DNA of 64,000 bases from Photobacterium sanguinicancri (GCF_024346675.1 NZ_AP024851.1:186001-250000), one strand, 5' to 3'. Shown: positions 25,871 through 34,954, counted from the first letter of the stretch. Notes: generated by a model not told the origin, from the letters alone. Numbers and translations are program-made.

Positions 25871-26119
25871 ATGAAACTTGATCAACTGCACCCTCATCAA
25901 CACGCAATTATTCTTCAACATCATGCTGAAGGAGCAATAAGACAAAGGCTGATGGATCTTGGTCTTCTCCCTCAAACGCTAATTAAATTAGTTCGTTACG
26001 CACCATTTGGTGACCCTATTCAAGTTAAGGTGGGGCGTGCAAGTGTGAGTTTACGTATTGCAGAAGCAAAAATGGTTTCAGTTGAGTTACTGGAAAATCG
26101 TGCTGAAAGTAAGGAGTAG
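25871..26119 (+). CDS. feoA: Ferrous iron transport protein A
   Basis: 82 residues, an SH3-like beta-barrel: GAIRQRLMDLGLLPQTLIKLV and LRIAEAKMVSVEL are typical of FeoA. It is a small cytosolic partner thought to regulate FeoB. It is the first gene of the feo operon, behind adjacent FNR-like and Fur-like sites; feoB starts 4 bases after the stop. Confidence 0.92.
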   Translation: MKLDQLHPHQHAIILQHHAEGAIRQRLMDLGLLPQTLIKLVRYAPFGDPIQVKVGRASVSLRIAEAKMVSVELLENRAESKE

Positions 26120-26123
26120 CGAA

Positions 26124-28619
26124 ATGACGATTTTATTGGCTGGACAACAAAATGCAGGCAAATCCACGCTTTTTAATATGCTCACAGGTGCGCGTCAGCA
26201 TGTGGCAAATTACCCTGGAGTGACGGTTGATAAGAAGGTGGGCTTCTTTAAGGTTGGCAATGAAACATGTAGTCTTATTGACTTGCCTGGCACCTATAGC
26301 TTATCGAGTTTTTCGCTTGAAGAGCGCGTCACACGGCAGGCTTTGAGTGACTTAAAACCAACAGCAGTGTTGAATGTGTTAGATGCAGTAAACCTTTCCC
26401 GTGGTTTGAACTTAACAATGCAATTGATTGAGCAATCTCAGCCTCTTGTTCTTGTTATTAATATGATGGATATTGCCCAATCGGAAGGTATCACCATTGA
26501 TTCTGATTTGTTGTCGAAACGTCTTGGTTTACCTGTTATTGAAACAATAGGTAAGCAAGCGCGTGGAAAACAGTTAATCGCCGATTCGATTTCAACAGCC
26601 ACCGTTAGTCAGCTACCGTATTCGTTACCTAAATTAACCCAGGCCCAGCAACAGTTAGTATTATTGTTGCAGTCTAATCAACACTACCTCGGCCAGCCGA
26701 TAGAGTGGTTGGCGTTACGTTTATTAGAGCAAGACGCCGTGGTTGAAGGGCAACTTAAAGAAGCGTTGCCTACAGAGGAGTGGGAGAAAATATCGGTATG
26801 GTTGGAAGAGACTATTCCCAATCTGACAGCATTGCTTACCATGTCGGTGAGTGATTATGTGATGACGTGCCGGAATGGTTTCATTCAGCAGTTATTACAA
26901 GATGTTGTGCATGAAGCCACACCAGATAAAGAGACAAGAACAGAAAAAATCGATCGTTGGGTGCTGAACCGCTATATCGCGCCATGCGTATTATTAGCCA
27001 CGGTATTTCTTATTTACCAACTATCAATTGTCTATGGCTATGAGCTGACCAACTACACTTGGCCTTATTTGGCTGCTACGCGCGAATTTATCGCTGGATT
27101 TTTACCTGCGGCTGGTTTTTTACATGATCCTTATGTGCGCTCTATGGGGTTATGGATCGTCGATTCGGCCAATACGTTACTAAACTACGTGCCCATCTTC
27201 TTGATTTTATTTGGTTTAATAGCCGCACTAGAAGACTCTGGCTACATGGCTCGAATCGCTTTTATCGTTGATAAAATTCTTCACAAATTTGGGCTGCATG
27301 GCCAGAGTACTTTACCGATGATTTTAAGTGGGGTGTTTGCTGGTGGCTGCGCTGTACCTGGTATCATGGCAACCAAAGGCATTCCCGATCATCGCGCACG
27401 GTTAGCCACTATTTTAACGGTGCCATTCATGAACTGTTTGGCGAAAGTCCCCCTGTATACCTTGTTAGTTAGTATTTTCTTTGTAGAGCATAAAGCACTA
27501 ATGATGTTCTATATTGCAACAATTACGATTATCGCGGCGCTTTTGGTTGCCAAGTTATTAACGAAAACTGTATTGAGAGGGACAGAAACAGCCCCTTTCG
27601 TAATGGAACTTCCGCGCTACCATATGCCAACGTTGCGAAGTGTACTGACGCGTGCGTTTGAACGAACTTGGATTTATATCAAGAAGGTCGGCACCATAGT
27701 GATTGCAGTATCCGTGGTGATTTTCTGTTTGCTTCAATTCCCGGGTGTACCCAATAGTCAGCAACAAACGTTTGAGCAGCAAGCAACGGCAGCCATCGAT
27801 CGTTTTTACACTAAGCTAAAAGGTAACCCGTACTTAGACAATGTCCCTGCCGCTGAACTACCAGCGTTAGTGAATTATTACACTGACTTTAAGCGTGCGA
27901 AATTGAATGCCACTAGCCCGAGTGCGTCTAAATCGGTGAATGTGGCTTTCTCTGAACGTAATGCGTTGTTTTATCCTTTAGTTGTGCCTCCCAAAGGTGA
28001 TAAATCAGCGAAAAAAATCAGTCGAGAGCTTCGGAAGTTAGCATCATCACGTAAGAAAATCAGACGTAAGATGAAAGAGTTACGCTTAGAAACTTCCTTG
28101 TTAGGTCAGCTAGGTCGTTCAATGGAGCCAGTGACACAATTGGCAGGCTTTGATTGGAAGATCAATGTTGCCTTGCTGTCTTCTTTTGCTGCCCGTGAAA
28201 GCAGTGTTGCAACGTTGGGTGTGTTATTCCAGCAAGATGACGACAGTAATGACACACTTGAAGCCCGAATGAGTTCGGAAACCAAAGACAAAGGCAGTAG
28301 TGATTTGTCTGCGGTTGCAGTGATTTTGTTCTTTGCTTTATATCCACCATGTTTAGCAACGATGATCATGATCCGAGTGCAAACAGGTCAGTATCGTTGG
28401 ATGTTACTCGCGATATTCCTGCCAACAGGTTTAGGCTTTTTGGTTGCAACAACCGCGTATACCCTTGGCAATTTATTTGCGCTATCTGGTATTGCCATGA
28501 TGTCTTGGATATATGGCACAAGCTTAGCTACTCTGTTGCTAGTGGCTTGCAGCGATACGTTAAAACGCTGGAAACAACGATGGTTGACGCCTCAACAGCT
28601 AAGGAATGAAAATGGGTAA
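26124..28619 (+). CDS. feoB: Ferrous iron transporter B
   Basis: 831 residues from ATG at 26124, with AAGGAG at 26111; the longer open frame has no basis upstream. The N-terminal G domain has G1 GQQNAGKST, G3 DLPGTYSL and G4 NMMD, then a helical GDI-like region. The membrane part holds the two Gate repeats (GGCAVPGIMATKGIPDHRAR, then a second half from AARESSVATLG). Between the two membrane halves sits a large soluble insertion with a basic helical stretch (SRELRKLASSRKKIRRKMKEL). FeoB imports Fe(II) across the inner membrane and is the main ferrous iron route under anoxia. Confidence 0.95.
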   Translation: MTILLAGQQNAGKSTLFNMLTGARQHVANYPGVTVDKKVGFFKVGNETCSLIDLPGTYSLSSFSLEERVTRQALSDLKPTAVLNVLDAVNLSRGLNLTMQLIEQSQPLVLVINMMDIAQSEGITIDSDLLSKRLGLPVIETIGKQARGKQLIADSISTATVSQLPYSLPKLTQAQQQLVLLLQSNQHYLGQPIEWLALRLLEQDAVVEGQLKEALPTEEWEKISVWLEETIPNLTALLTMSVSDYVMTCRNGFIQQLLQDVVHEATPDKETRTEKIDRWVLNRYIAPCVLLATVFLIYQLSIVYGYELTNYTWPYLAATREFIAGFLPAAGFLHDPYVRSMGLWIVDSANTLLNYVPIFLILFGLIAALEDSGYMARIAFIVDKILHKFGLHGQSTLPMILSGVFAGGCAVPGIMATKGIPDHRARLATILTVPFMNCLAKVPLYTLLVSIFFVEHKALMMFYIATITIIAALLVAKLLTKTVLRGTETAPFVMELPRYHMPTLRSVLTRAFERTWIYIKKVGTIVIAVSVVIFCLLQFPGVPNSQQQTFEQQATAAIDRFYTKLKGNPYLDNVPAAELPALVNYYTDFKRAKLNATSPSASKSVNVAFSERNALFYPLVVPPKGDKSAKKISRELRKLASSRKKIRRKMKELRLETSLLGQLGRSMEPVTQLAGFDWKINVALLSSFAARESSVATLGVLFQQDDDSNDTLEARMSSETKDKGSSDLSAVAVILFFALYPPCLATMIMIRVQTGQYRWMLLAIFLPTGLGFLVATTAYTLGNLFALSGIAMMSWIYGTSLATLLLVACSDTLKRWKQRWLTPQQLRNENG

Positions 28620-28812
28620 TTCCAGTTCTGCGCTTGTTACTGATGCCGCTAATCATTGGCAAGATATAGCACTGTTTGGTTTGATTGTGGCAGCGGCGGT
28701 TTATTATCTTTATCAGAAGCTTTGGAAAAAGAAAGGGGAGTGCGGAAGTTGTGATAGCTGTGGCAGTGCTTGCCCTTCAAAGCCGCGTGATAAAGATCGA
28801 AGTAAACGCTAG
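28612..28812 (+). CDS. FeoB-associated Cys-rich small membrane protein
   Basis: 66 residues. One transmembrane helix (about 15-38) is followed by a basic stretch and a Cys cluster (CGSCDSCGSACPS). This matches FeoB-associated Cys-rich proteins that replace FeoC in many operons; the cluster may bind iron or an Fe-S centre. AAGGA at 28601 favours ATG 28612 over 28606. The gene overlaps the feoB end by 8 bases, which implies translational coupling. Confidence 0.85.
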   Translation: MGNSSSALVTDAANHWQDIALFGLIVAAAVYYLYQKLWKKKGECGSCDSCGSACPSKPRDKDRSKR

Positions 28813-28831
28813 CAACCGTGTTAATACCAGT

Positions 28832-28861
28832 AACGACCGCCTTTAAAAGCGGTCGTTTTTG
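28832..28861. terminator. Bidirectional terminator at the end of the feo operon
   Basis: AACGACCGC (28832-28840) pairs with GCGGTCGTT (28849-28857), with a T-run. It lies between convergent genes. Confidence 0.9.
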
Positions 28862-28877
28862 TATTCAGCTTATTTTA

Positions 28878-29729
28878 TTAAAGTGCACTGTCTACAATAT
28901 GTAGTGCTAGCCACTCAGAAAGATCTTTTAGTACGTGTTCTTTCTCTGGCTCATTAAACAATTCATGATATAAGCCATCGTATTGTTTGAGTGTTTTATC
29001 TGTACTTGAAACGGCGTTAACCAAAAAATTCGCCCCTCGTGGGTTTACTAATCGATCTTCAGTTCCTTGTAATATAAGTAAGGGCAGATTAATCAAATGG
29101 GCATTTTGAGCCATATTGTCCATGGCCAGCTGTATTTGGCGGCTTAATCCTGCTGTTACATTACCTGAATGTACCAATGGGTCTTGTAGGTAACGTTCAA
29201 TAACGCTGGGATCGCGGCTTATGCCTTTTATATCAAGCGCGACAGCAGGTAGGGCTGGTGCGATTGCTGCAATATATTTTCCCAGTTTAATTAGAAGCGG
29301 AGAAATTTGTGCTGGTGGTTGAATCGCTGGTGCAGAGAGAACCGCTCCGTTAACCTTGTTTTGATGCTGAAGAAGATAGGTAGAGGTGATTAAACCGCCC
29401 ATGCTGTGCCCGATAAGGAAAAGAGGACAATCAGGCCGAGTCTCTTTTACCTGATCGACATAGTTATCAAGTGTATCGATATACTCGTCAAAACTGTCGA
29501 TAAAGACTCTTTTTCCTTCGCTTTGCCCGTGACCAAGATGATCAAGCCCGTACACAGCAATGTTGAGGGGAAGTAAAGTTTGAACTAGGTTCTGGTATCG
29601 ACCAGAATGCTCACCTAAGCCATGAACAACAATGACGATCGCATGTGGACGATTGCCTTCAGGTTGCCATGATTGCGTGTAAATTTGCTTCCCTGAGAGA
29701 CTGGTAAAAAAGGCTTCTTGATGAGTCAT
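28878..29729 (-). CDS. Alpha/beta hydrolase, monoacylglycerol lipase/lysophospholipase family
   Basis: 283 residues. Oxyanion motif VVHGLGEHSGRY, DHLGHGQSEGKR, and nucleophile elbow GHSMGG. The acid and His of the triad are likely in LQGTEDRLVNP and YDGLYHELFNEPE. This is the signature set of the Hydrolase_4 (PldB/monoglyceride lipase) family, which splits lysophospholipids or monoacylglycerols. There is no signal peptide, so it is probably cytoplasmic. It is monocistronic and convergent with the feo operon. Confidence 0.88.
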   Translation of the reverse strand: MTHQEAFFTSLSGKQIYTQSWQPEGNRPHAIVIVVHGLGEHSGRYQNLVQTLLPLNIAVYGLDHLGHGQSEGKRVFIDSFDEYIDTLDNYVDQVKETRPDCPLFLIGHSMGGLITSTYLLQHQNKVNGAVLSAPAIQPPAQISPLLIKLGKYIAAIAPALPAVALDIKGISRDPSVIERYLQDPLVHSGNVTAGLSRQIQLAMDNMAQNAHLINLPLLILQGTEDRLVNPRGANFLVNAVSSTDKTLKQYDGLYHELFNEPEKEHVLKDLSEWLALHIVDSAL

Positions 29730-29987
29730 TGATCGATATGTCTATACTGTGAAATTGATGGCAACAGTATAAGTGTGGTTTTGTACCTATAAAAGAAGAG
29801 TTCGTTTTGATGTGCAGAAATATAAAAGAGTGGTCAATAAGAGATAGGTACGATGTTAAGTAACGTACCACTGTTATATGGAAGTTAGAAAGTCAGGACA
29901 ATACGCTAATCACCATGTCGCGAATGATATGAATACTTGTGTAGGGACCAGCAGGAATAAGCCTCCACTTAAAAAAGTTTAAGTGAA

Positions 29988-30095
29988 CTAGCTCCCCACT
30001 TTTAAACAGCCTGAATCAGATTCAAGATCGATGGCAGCAAGTATTGCGATAAACATAACAAATAAACCATAACCTAACCAAAACCAAGTAGTCAT
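29988..30095 (-). CDS. Candidate 35-residue single-pass membrane microprotein
   Basis: A minus-strand frame from ATG 30095 to TAG 29988 encodes 35 residues. It has an aromatic start (MTTWFWLGYG), one uninterrupted hydrophobic helix of about 20 residues and an acidic, polar tail with one Cys (LESDSGC). A small inverted repeat (CACTTAAA/TTTAAGTG, 29966-29985) follows the stop. The ribosome site is weak (TAAAG). The composition resembles small membrane proteins such as CydX or other oxidase-type microproteins, but I cannot name a family. The case rests on hydrophobic pattern only. Confidence 0.4.
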   Translation of the reverse strand: MTTWFWLGYGLFVMFIAILAAIDLESDSGCLKVGS

Positions 30096-30863
30096 CACTT
30101 TACAAACCTATATTACAATTTAACAATTACTCCTGCTTTAACACGCGTCATCCATTGACGATATCATTATAGATTCGATGGCAAATCATTTCAATATGCA
30201 CCTAGATTGGCATGAGCGTACGGTAAACACGCCTTGTTGGTTTATCGCAAACAATGATAAATACTCACTTTAATGCATAGGTGCGTGCAAGCCCCCGATT
30301 AAGCAATTGACTTTCAATAGCGCCATCACCTAAAAACTGCTTTGAACAACGTTTTATTATATTGATACTAAAATATACCGCTGACTGATTGAGTAATAAA
30401 GGAGGATATGGGTTACCTGATTGAGCGTTGGTTTAATGGTTTTAACCACAAAAGTAAGGTGTAGTAGACCTATAGAAAGGGCTTATGAGACACAATAATA
30501 TAAAAATTAGAAAAAAATTAGATGCTATATTGTCATGTAAATATGCTGACGTTAATGCTGGGAACTGGATTAGATTTGATTGGGTGTCCAATTAAAAATT
30601 GAATTGAGATGAGTATAATTGGATGGCGCCTGTCTTAAATACAGGGTTAATTGATAAAATTATTACTAAATTTAAATTAAATATCAAATATTGACGTGAA
30701 TTTATAAATTACACAGTTATGAAGATCCATTAAATAATATTGTGTATTTGTTATTGATAAAGAAGAAATGTAAATGGTGGTCGGATTTGTCACCTTAACT
30801 ATTGCAAGTACTATCGCTTCGAATTCAGAAGTTAGTCACTAAAAACAATAAAGGAAATAAGTC
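30096..30863. other. AT-rich gene-poor region upstream of tpx, with two tiny plus-strand frames
   Basis: No normal-sized gene. Two short frames have ribosome-site-like sequence. One at 30408-30464 has 18 codons after AAAGGAGG, but the spacing is only 2 bases. One at 30485-30595 has 36 codons (basic start MRHNNIKIRKKL) after AAAGGG. Neither has a recognisable family. The last 100 bases hold the tpx promoter. Confidence 0.35.
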
Positions 30864-31364
30864 ATGTCAATTACATTTCAAGGAAATCCGGTTTCAGTTT
30901 CAGGTACATTCCCTAAAGTAGGTGAAAAAGCACCTAGCTTTACGTTGTGTTCTGCTGAATTAAACGATTTTAGTTTAGAAAGTTTAAAAGAGAAAAAAGT
31001 TGTTTTAAATATTTTCCCAAGTATCGATACTCCTGTATGTGCTACTAGTGTTCGAACCTTTAATGAAAAAGCAGTTAACTTAGAAAATGTTACTGTTTTA
31101 TGTATTTCAGCTGATCTTCCTTTTGCTACTGGTCGTTTCTGTGGAGCTGAAGGTCTCGATAATGTTGAAACCGCATCTTTTTTCCGCTCTTCTTCTTTCA
31201 CAGAAGATTATGGTGTTAATTTGAATGATGGTGCATTAAAGGGTTTAGCGACTCGTGCTGTTGTTGTTATAAATGAAGAAGGTACTGTTTTACACAGTGA
31301 ATTAGTTTCTGAGATTACTGAAGAAGCTAACTATGATTTGGCTTTAGAGTCTCTAAAAGCGTAA
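30864..31364 (+). CDS. tpx: Thiol peroxidase, atypical two-cysteine peroxiredoxin
   Basis: 166 residues, the family length. The peroxidatic Cys59 lies in SIDTPVCATS and the resolving Cys93 in GRFCGAEGL, matching the Tpx pair Cys61/Cys95 of E. coli. Two more Cys (29 and 80) are present. Tpx reduces lipid and alkyl hydroperoxides with thioredoxin. It has a good ribosome site (AAAGGAAATA). Family members in Gram-negative bacteria act in cytoplasm or periplasm; this one has no signal peptide. It lies 720 bases upstream of a secreted paralogue. Confidence 0.95.
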   Translation: MSITFQGNPVSVSGTFPKVGEKAPSFTLCSAELNDFSLESLKEKKVVLNIFPSIDTPVCATSVRTFNEKAVNLENVTVLCISADLPFATGRFCGAEGLDNVETASFFRSSSFTEDYGVNLNDGALKGLATRAVVVINEEGTVLHSELVSEITEEANYDLALESLKA

Positions 31365-31375
31365 CCTTATATAAT

Positions 31376-31402
31376 AAGAGCGCTTTGCTAAGCGCTCTTT
31401 TA
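31376..31402 (+). terminator. Terminator after tpx
   Basis: AAGAGCGCTT (31376-31385) pairs perfectly with AAGCGCTCTT (31390-31399), loop TGCT, then T residues. Confidence 0.9.
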
Positions 31403-32083
31403 ATACTTCTGATTTGTCATTACTTAATGTTTAAATTGAAATGATATATTTTTACGAAGTATCGATAAGTGTATCTTAGTTATTTTTACGCTATCTTCCT
31501 TATTATGAAAATAAAATGATAGTGTGTGGCTTATAATAATGCTTGAGTTTTAAGCTAATGGGTAAGGTGGGCTTGATCCAGGCTGAGATCTGTTTTATAT
31601 ATCATCTTATACATCAGTGGCATTAAAGTCGTAGTTATAGATCTTCCCCTCCTCGAATTTAATGAACAGTAATAATTATATTGAGAATGAAAGCTGTATT
31701 GGGAAAAATAGAAGAGTATCAAGAGGTTACTGGTTTGGAGTGCGATAATTTAGACAGGCTTAAACTGCATGTTAAATGCTTTTATATAAAAAAGTAAGCA
31801 TTTAAATGAACAAGATAAATTTCTTATGTCAAAAGATATTTGTCGAATGCTTAAATCAGAGTTATGTTTTGTGAATTAACCTCAAATTATGAAGCTATCG
31901 ACATTTTAACTGATATTAAAATAAGTTTAGTCTAGCGTAATAACACATTAGATATATCTAATGTGTATTAATGTTACGTGTTTTATATATTCCAAATTAC
32001 TCGACGCTAACTCATGTAAAATTATTAACTTACTGCAAGTTAAAATAGACAGTTTATATGATACAAGAATAAGAATTATATTT
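31403..32083. other. AT-rich intergenic region between the two tpx genes
   Basis: About 680 bases with very low GC. A 36-codon frame at 31687-31797 has no ribosome site and no recognisable domain. The sequence just before 32084 should contain the promoter of the periplasmic Tpx gene. No insertion sequence ends or operators were seen. Confidence 0.4.
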
Positions 32084-32698
32084 ATGAAAACAACAACAAT
32101 TTCTGCACTAATCGCCTGCCTTTTATCAACTACAACATTGGCAGCAAACCAATTCACAACCGTTTCTGAATCTGCACCTTTAGGTATGGGTAATATCGTT
32201 ACACTAGATGCATCACCACTACAGTTAATTGGTCAACCCGTTAAAGTGGGACAAATGATGCCGAGTACACTACTAAAGAGAGGTGATCTTAGCGACTTTG
32301 ATACCAGCGCACCGGTTCATAATGTTCGTATTTATAGCATTATAGCTTCTGTTGATACACCTGTTTGTGATGAACAACTGCATGAGTTAAATGATCACTT
32401 AGCATCAAATGATATTAAAGGTATCGACTTCTTAGCTGTAAGTTCTGATACCGTATTTGCTCAGTCTCGCTTTGCAAAAGTGGCGAATATTAGTGATAAA
32501 GTCACTTTTTTATCTGATGCTGTATCCCATAATTTTGGTCAGAAAACAGGTACCCAAATTGATGGTATTGGTTTGCTAACACGTACCATTATTGTGGTTG
32601 ATAAAAATAATGTAATTCGTCATATTCAACGAGTTCCAGAACTAACAACAACACCTGATTTAGCTAAAGCTATTAACGTAGCAAAGCAATATATTTAG
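32084..32698 (+). CDS. Periplasmic thiol peroxidase-like protein with a single cysteine
   Basis: 204 residues from ATG at 32084, which begins a clear signal peptide (KTTTISALIACLLSTTTLAA). The upstream open frame from 31961 is not hydrophobic-signal-like and was rejected. The mature part is a Tpx homologue: QLIGQPVKVGQMMP, SVDTPVCDEQLHELN with peroxidatic Cys95, FLAVSSDTVFAQSRFAK and GLLTRTIIVVDKNNV. At the resolving-Cys position (RFC in Tpx) it reads RFAK, so the mature protein has only one Cys. It is therefore predicted to be a one-cysteine peroxidase in the periplasm, recycled by another thiol. The gene may derive from duplication of the adjacent tpx. Confidence 0.85.
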   Translation: MKTTTISALIACLLSTTTLAANQFTTVSESAPLGMGNIVTLDASPLQLIGQPVKVGQMMPSTLLKRGDLSDFDTSAPVHNVRIYSIIASVDTPVCDEQLHELNDHLASNDIKGIDFLAVSSDTVFAQSRFAKVANISDKVTFLSDAVSHNFGQKTGTQIDGIGLLTRTIIVVDKNNVIRHIQRVPELTTTPDLAKAINVAKQYI

Positions 32699-33528
32699 TC
32701 AATACTAATGTGCGCCGTAATTCATGATGAATGAGTTACTGCGCCTTAATATATGTTTCATGTACCTGAGGTCTTTACCTATAAAGTAGAGATTATAGCT
32801 GTAGTAAATGTGATGTTGCCACGCTTTGAGAACTTGTGAAAAATGAAACAAAAGCTAATTACTCGAATGATCTCTCTTATTATCCTTTTTACACTTTTTT
32901 CTGGCCTTGGCTGGATAGTTATAATGGTTGATAATCACTTTGACGATACTACTGTCGAAGCCATAGTTTTTGATAAGGCCGCTTTTTTTAAATGCCACGT
33001 CATTTGTTCATTGAGCGACAATAAGTATTTGTAATCCAATATAGGCTTTATATCAAAATAGGTTTTGTATTTCTTGTCTCTTATCTTATAGATTCGCTAC
33101 CTTTTTCTCGTCCTGCCTAGTCCTTTGGCACAGGTAAGCATTATTCCATTTTACCAACGCCTTAAGACAGATGTTTTTGTGTCGTATGGTTTGATCTGTG
33201 TATGGCAATTTTACGCGCGCTTCGTCAACTTGGGTTGCTTTTGTCACATATTTACAAACAGTTTGCGTGTGCTTTCTAAAAGAAAATTTGCAAGATGTGA
33301 TTTAGTTGACAGAATAGTAAATTACACACTGGTATGACAAGTATAGATTGATCTAAATCATACTGGAAAATCTTTATAGCACTACTATCTGGTATATCTA
33401 TAAAGCAAACACCTTTCATATGCTTTGAAAATGTTTATGAGATGTAATAATGGTAAATATACTGTGTGTTGCATTGATAAGATAAGAATAGAACGGTTTT
33501 ATTATTTAGATGGATTTGTAGTTGAAAC
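32699..33528. other. AT-rich intergenic region before the ToxR-like gene, with one weak small frame
   Basis: The only notable frame is the 63-codon stretch at 32843-33034, listed separately. The rest, including a 70-codon frame at 33125, shows no ribosome site or domain. The last 150 bases should hold the promoter of the membrane regulator. Confidence 0.35.
32843..33034 (+). CDS. Possible small membrane protein or gene remnant
   Basis: 63 codons. A basic start (MKQKLITRM) precedes a hydrophobic segment at about 10-29, followed by a short hydrophilic tail with two Cys. It could be a single-pass membrane protein or the surviving N-terminus of a lost sensor. The ribosome site is poor (GTGAAAA). 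No family was recognised. Confidence 0.3.
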   Translation: MKQKLITRMISLIILFTLFSGLGWIVIMVDNHFDDTTVEAIVFDKAAFFKCHVICSLSDNKYL

Positions 33529-34344
33529 ATGAAGTACAAAATTAATGGATTTCTTTATTATGATGCCACGGATGCAACATTAAGTATTGATGATAATGGT
33601 ACTTCGGATACACACCTTTCAATTACAGCAAATGCTTTACTCTATTTTTTACTACAAAATCCCGGGGTAATAACTCGTGATGAGATAATGCAGAAGGTAT
33701 GGGATGATAATGGACTCACTTCATCCAATAGTAATCTAAACCAATACCTGAGCTTATTGCGTAAATCTTTTCGTAACTATCAAATTGAGAACGCTATCAT
33801 CACCGTCGCGCGCGGTAGATTGGAGTTAAGCAAAGATTTAGTCATTGAAGTGATTGATGATAATCAATTACACCCGTTGTTTATTAATCAGGAAGGGCCA
33901 GCACAAGAGCTGAATGAACCCGCAGAGCTAGCTGATAGCTCGACAGCGACAGAGTTACCAGAGCAGACTGAAGAGCAAGAGCGAAACTGGATGATGGCAA
34001 GTGCGGTTTTGTTTACAGCGGCATTGGTTTTGTTGTGGACGGCCATTATCTCTGAACGATCCATTAATATTGTGCAGCTTAATCAAGTTTCTGATCAGGC
34101 CTGTGAGTTGTTTTCTAATGAGAAAATGATAAATAGCGAGATGGATAAAAGTTATAAATTAAGTTTCGATGCAGTACGCAAAAAGTTATCTCTTGAATGT
34201 AATGATGATCGGCGCTTTATTTTCTATTACAGCGATAAGTTTAAAAATAAAGGGTTAGGCCGAACTTTCATGGCGCAATGTGCAAAGAATGAAAATAACC
34301 CATATGCCTACTGCGATAATTACTTTTACTATTCTTGGAAATAA
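33529..34344 (+). CDS. ToxR/CadC-like transmembrane winged-helix regulator
   Basis: 271 residues. An OmpR-type winged helix occupies residues 1-108: ITANALLYFLLQNPGVITRDEIMQKVW, then SNSNLNQYLSLLRKSF as recognition helix. An acidic linker follows (about 120-150), then one transmembrane helix (about 155-175) and a periplasmic domain of about 95 residues with three or more Cys. This is the ToxR/CadC layout, in which a periplasmic sensor controls DNA binding at the membrane. The next gene begins 2 bases after the stop and encodes a small membrane protein, as in ToxR-ToxS pairs. It is the nearest regulator upstream of the microcompartment locus; a link is conjecture. Confidence 0.88.
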   Translation: MKYKINGFLYYDATDATLSIDDNGTSDTHLSITANALLYFLLQNPGVITRDEIMQKVWDDNGLTSSNSNLNQYLSLLRKSFRNYQIENAIITVARGRLELSKDLVIEVIDDNQLHPLFINQEGPAQELNEPAELADSSTATELPEQTEEQERNWMMASAVLFTAALVLLWTAIISERSINIVQLNQVSDQACELFSNEKMINSEMDKSYKLSFDAVRKKLSLECNDDRRFIFYYSDKFKNKGLGRTFMAQCAKNENNPYAYCDNYFYYSWK

Positions 34345-34346
34345 GC

Positions 34347-34853
34347 ATGCATTCAAATAAAAGTGGTAAGATATTTTTCTTTTATGCGCTTATTCTTTTT
34401 CTGCTTTGTACTCTCCCTTTTTTGGCTAAAGTTATGCCTGAAAATAGTGGGGAGATGAAATGCACTGCTCGTGCCATTATGCATTTCGAAGATACCGAAA
34501 CCGAAACCGTGAATGTTAACGTCCATTTTCATTTTGCTGTCGGAGGAAAGGGTTCTATGGTGGTGGAAGGGTATTCAGATTCAAAAGCAGGCTGGTTATA
34601 CCTTCAGCGGTACGTGAAATTTGAATATTACAGCCAGCGCGTTTCTGATCTTGAGCGTATGTACAAAGTAAAAAGTTGGTCGTCGAGTAAATCATCTATC
34701 GATGAGGCACCCGATGTGATTTTTGACTACTTTATGCGTGAGATGTCTGACAGTAATCACGCACTCCAAATTCAGGTTAAACAGCTTAATCATGATACTG
34801 TGTTACTGAGTTCGATTAATTCACCGTTATTTGTGTGTGCGCTAGCAGATTAG
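34347..34853 (+). CDS. FidL/ToxS-like membrane-anchored periplasmic partner of the upstream regulator
   Basis: 168 residues from ATG at 34347, with GGAA 6 bases upstream inside the preceding gene's end. An N-terminal membrane anchor (FFFYALILFLLCTLPFLA) is followed by a periplasmic beta-rich domain (MKCTARAIMHFEDTE, FHFAVGGKGSMVVEGYS) ending with a Cys (LFVCALAD). The size, topology and coupling fit FidL-like proteins, which accompany CadC-type regulators, and the ToxS role of stabilising the partner. Homology to ToxS itself is not evident. Function is inferred from context. Confidence 0.7.
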   Translation: MHSNKSGKIFFFYALILFLLCTLPFLAKVMPENSGEMKCTARAIMHFEDTETETVNVNVHFHFAVGGKGSMVVEGYSDSKAGWLYLQRYVKFEYYSQRVSDLERMYKVKSWSSSKSSIDEAPDVIFDYFMREMSDSNHALQIQVKQLNHDTVLLSSINSPLFVCALAD

Positions 34854-34954
34854 GCCCATTGATTAAATGATCAGGCAATAACTCGTCGCTTGGTGCTTCG
34901 GGTTTTTCTGCATCAATACTTTATTGCTCTACGGTAATTGTGATTATCATCTTA

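Noticed and set aside
29730..30863. Search for insertion sequence or transposon ends in the long gap
   Set aside because: No transposase remnant, terminal inverted repeats or target duplications could be found by eye.
31961..32083. N-terminal extension of the periplasmic Tpx gene
   Set aside because: The 41 extra residues would hide a clear signal peptide beginning at 32084.
33125..33337. 70-codon frame before the ToxR-like gene
   Set aside because: No ribosome site, scattered Cys and aromatic residues without a membrane or domain pattern.
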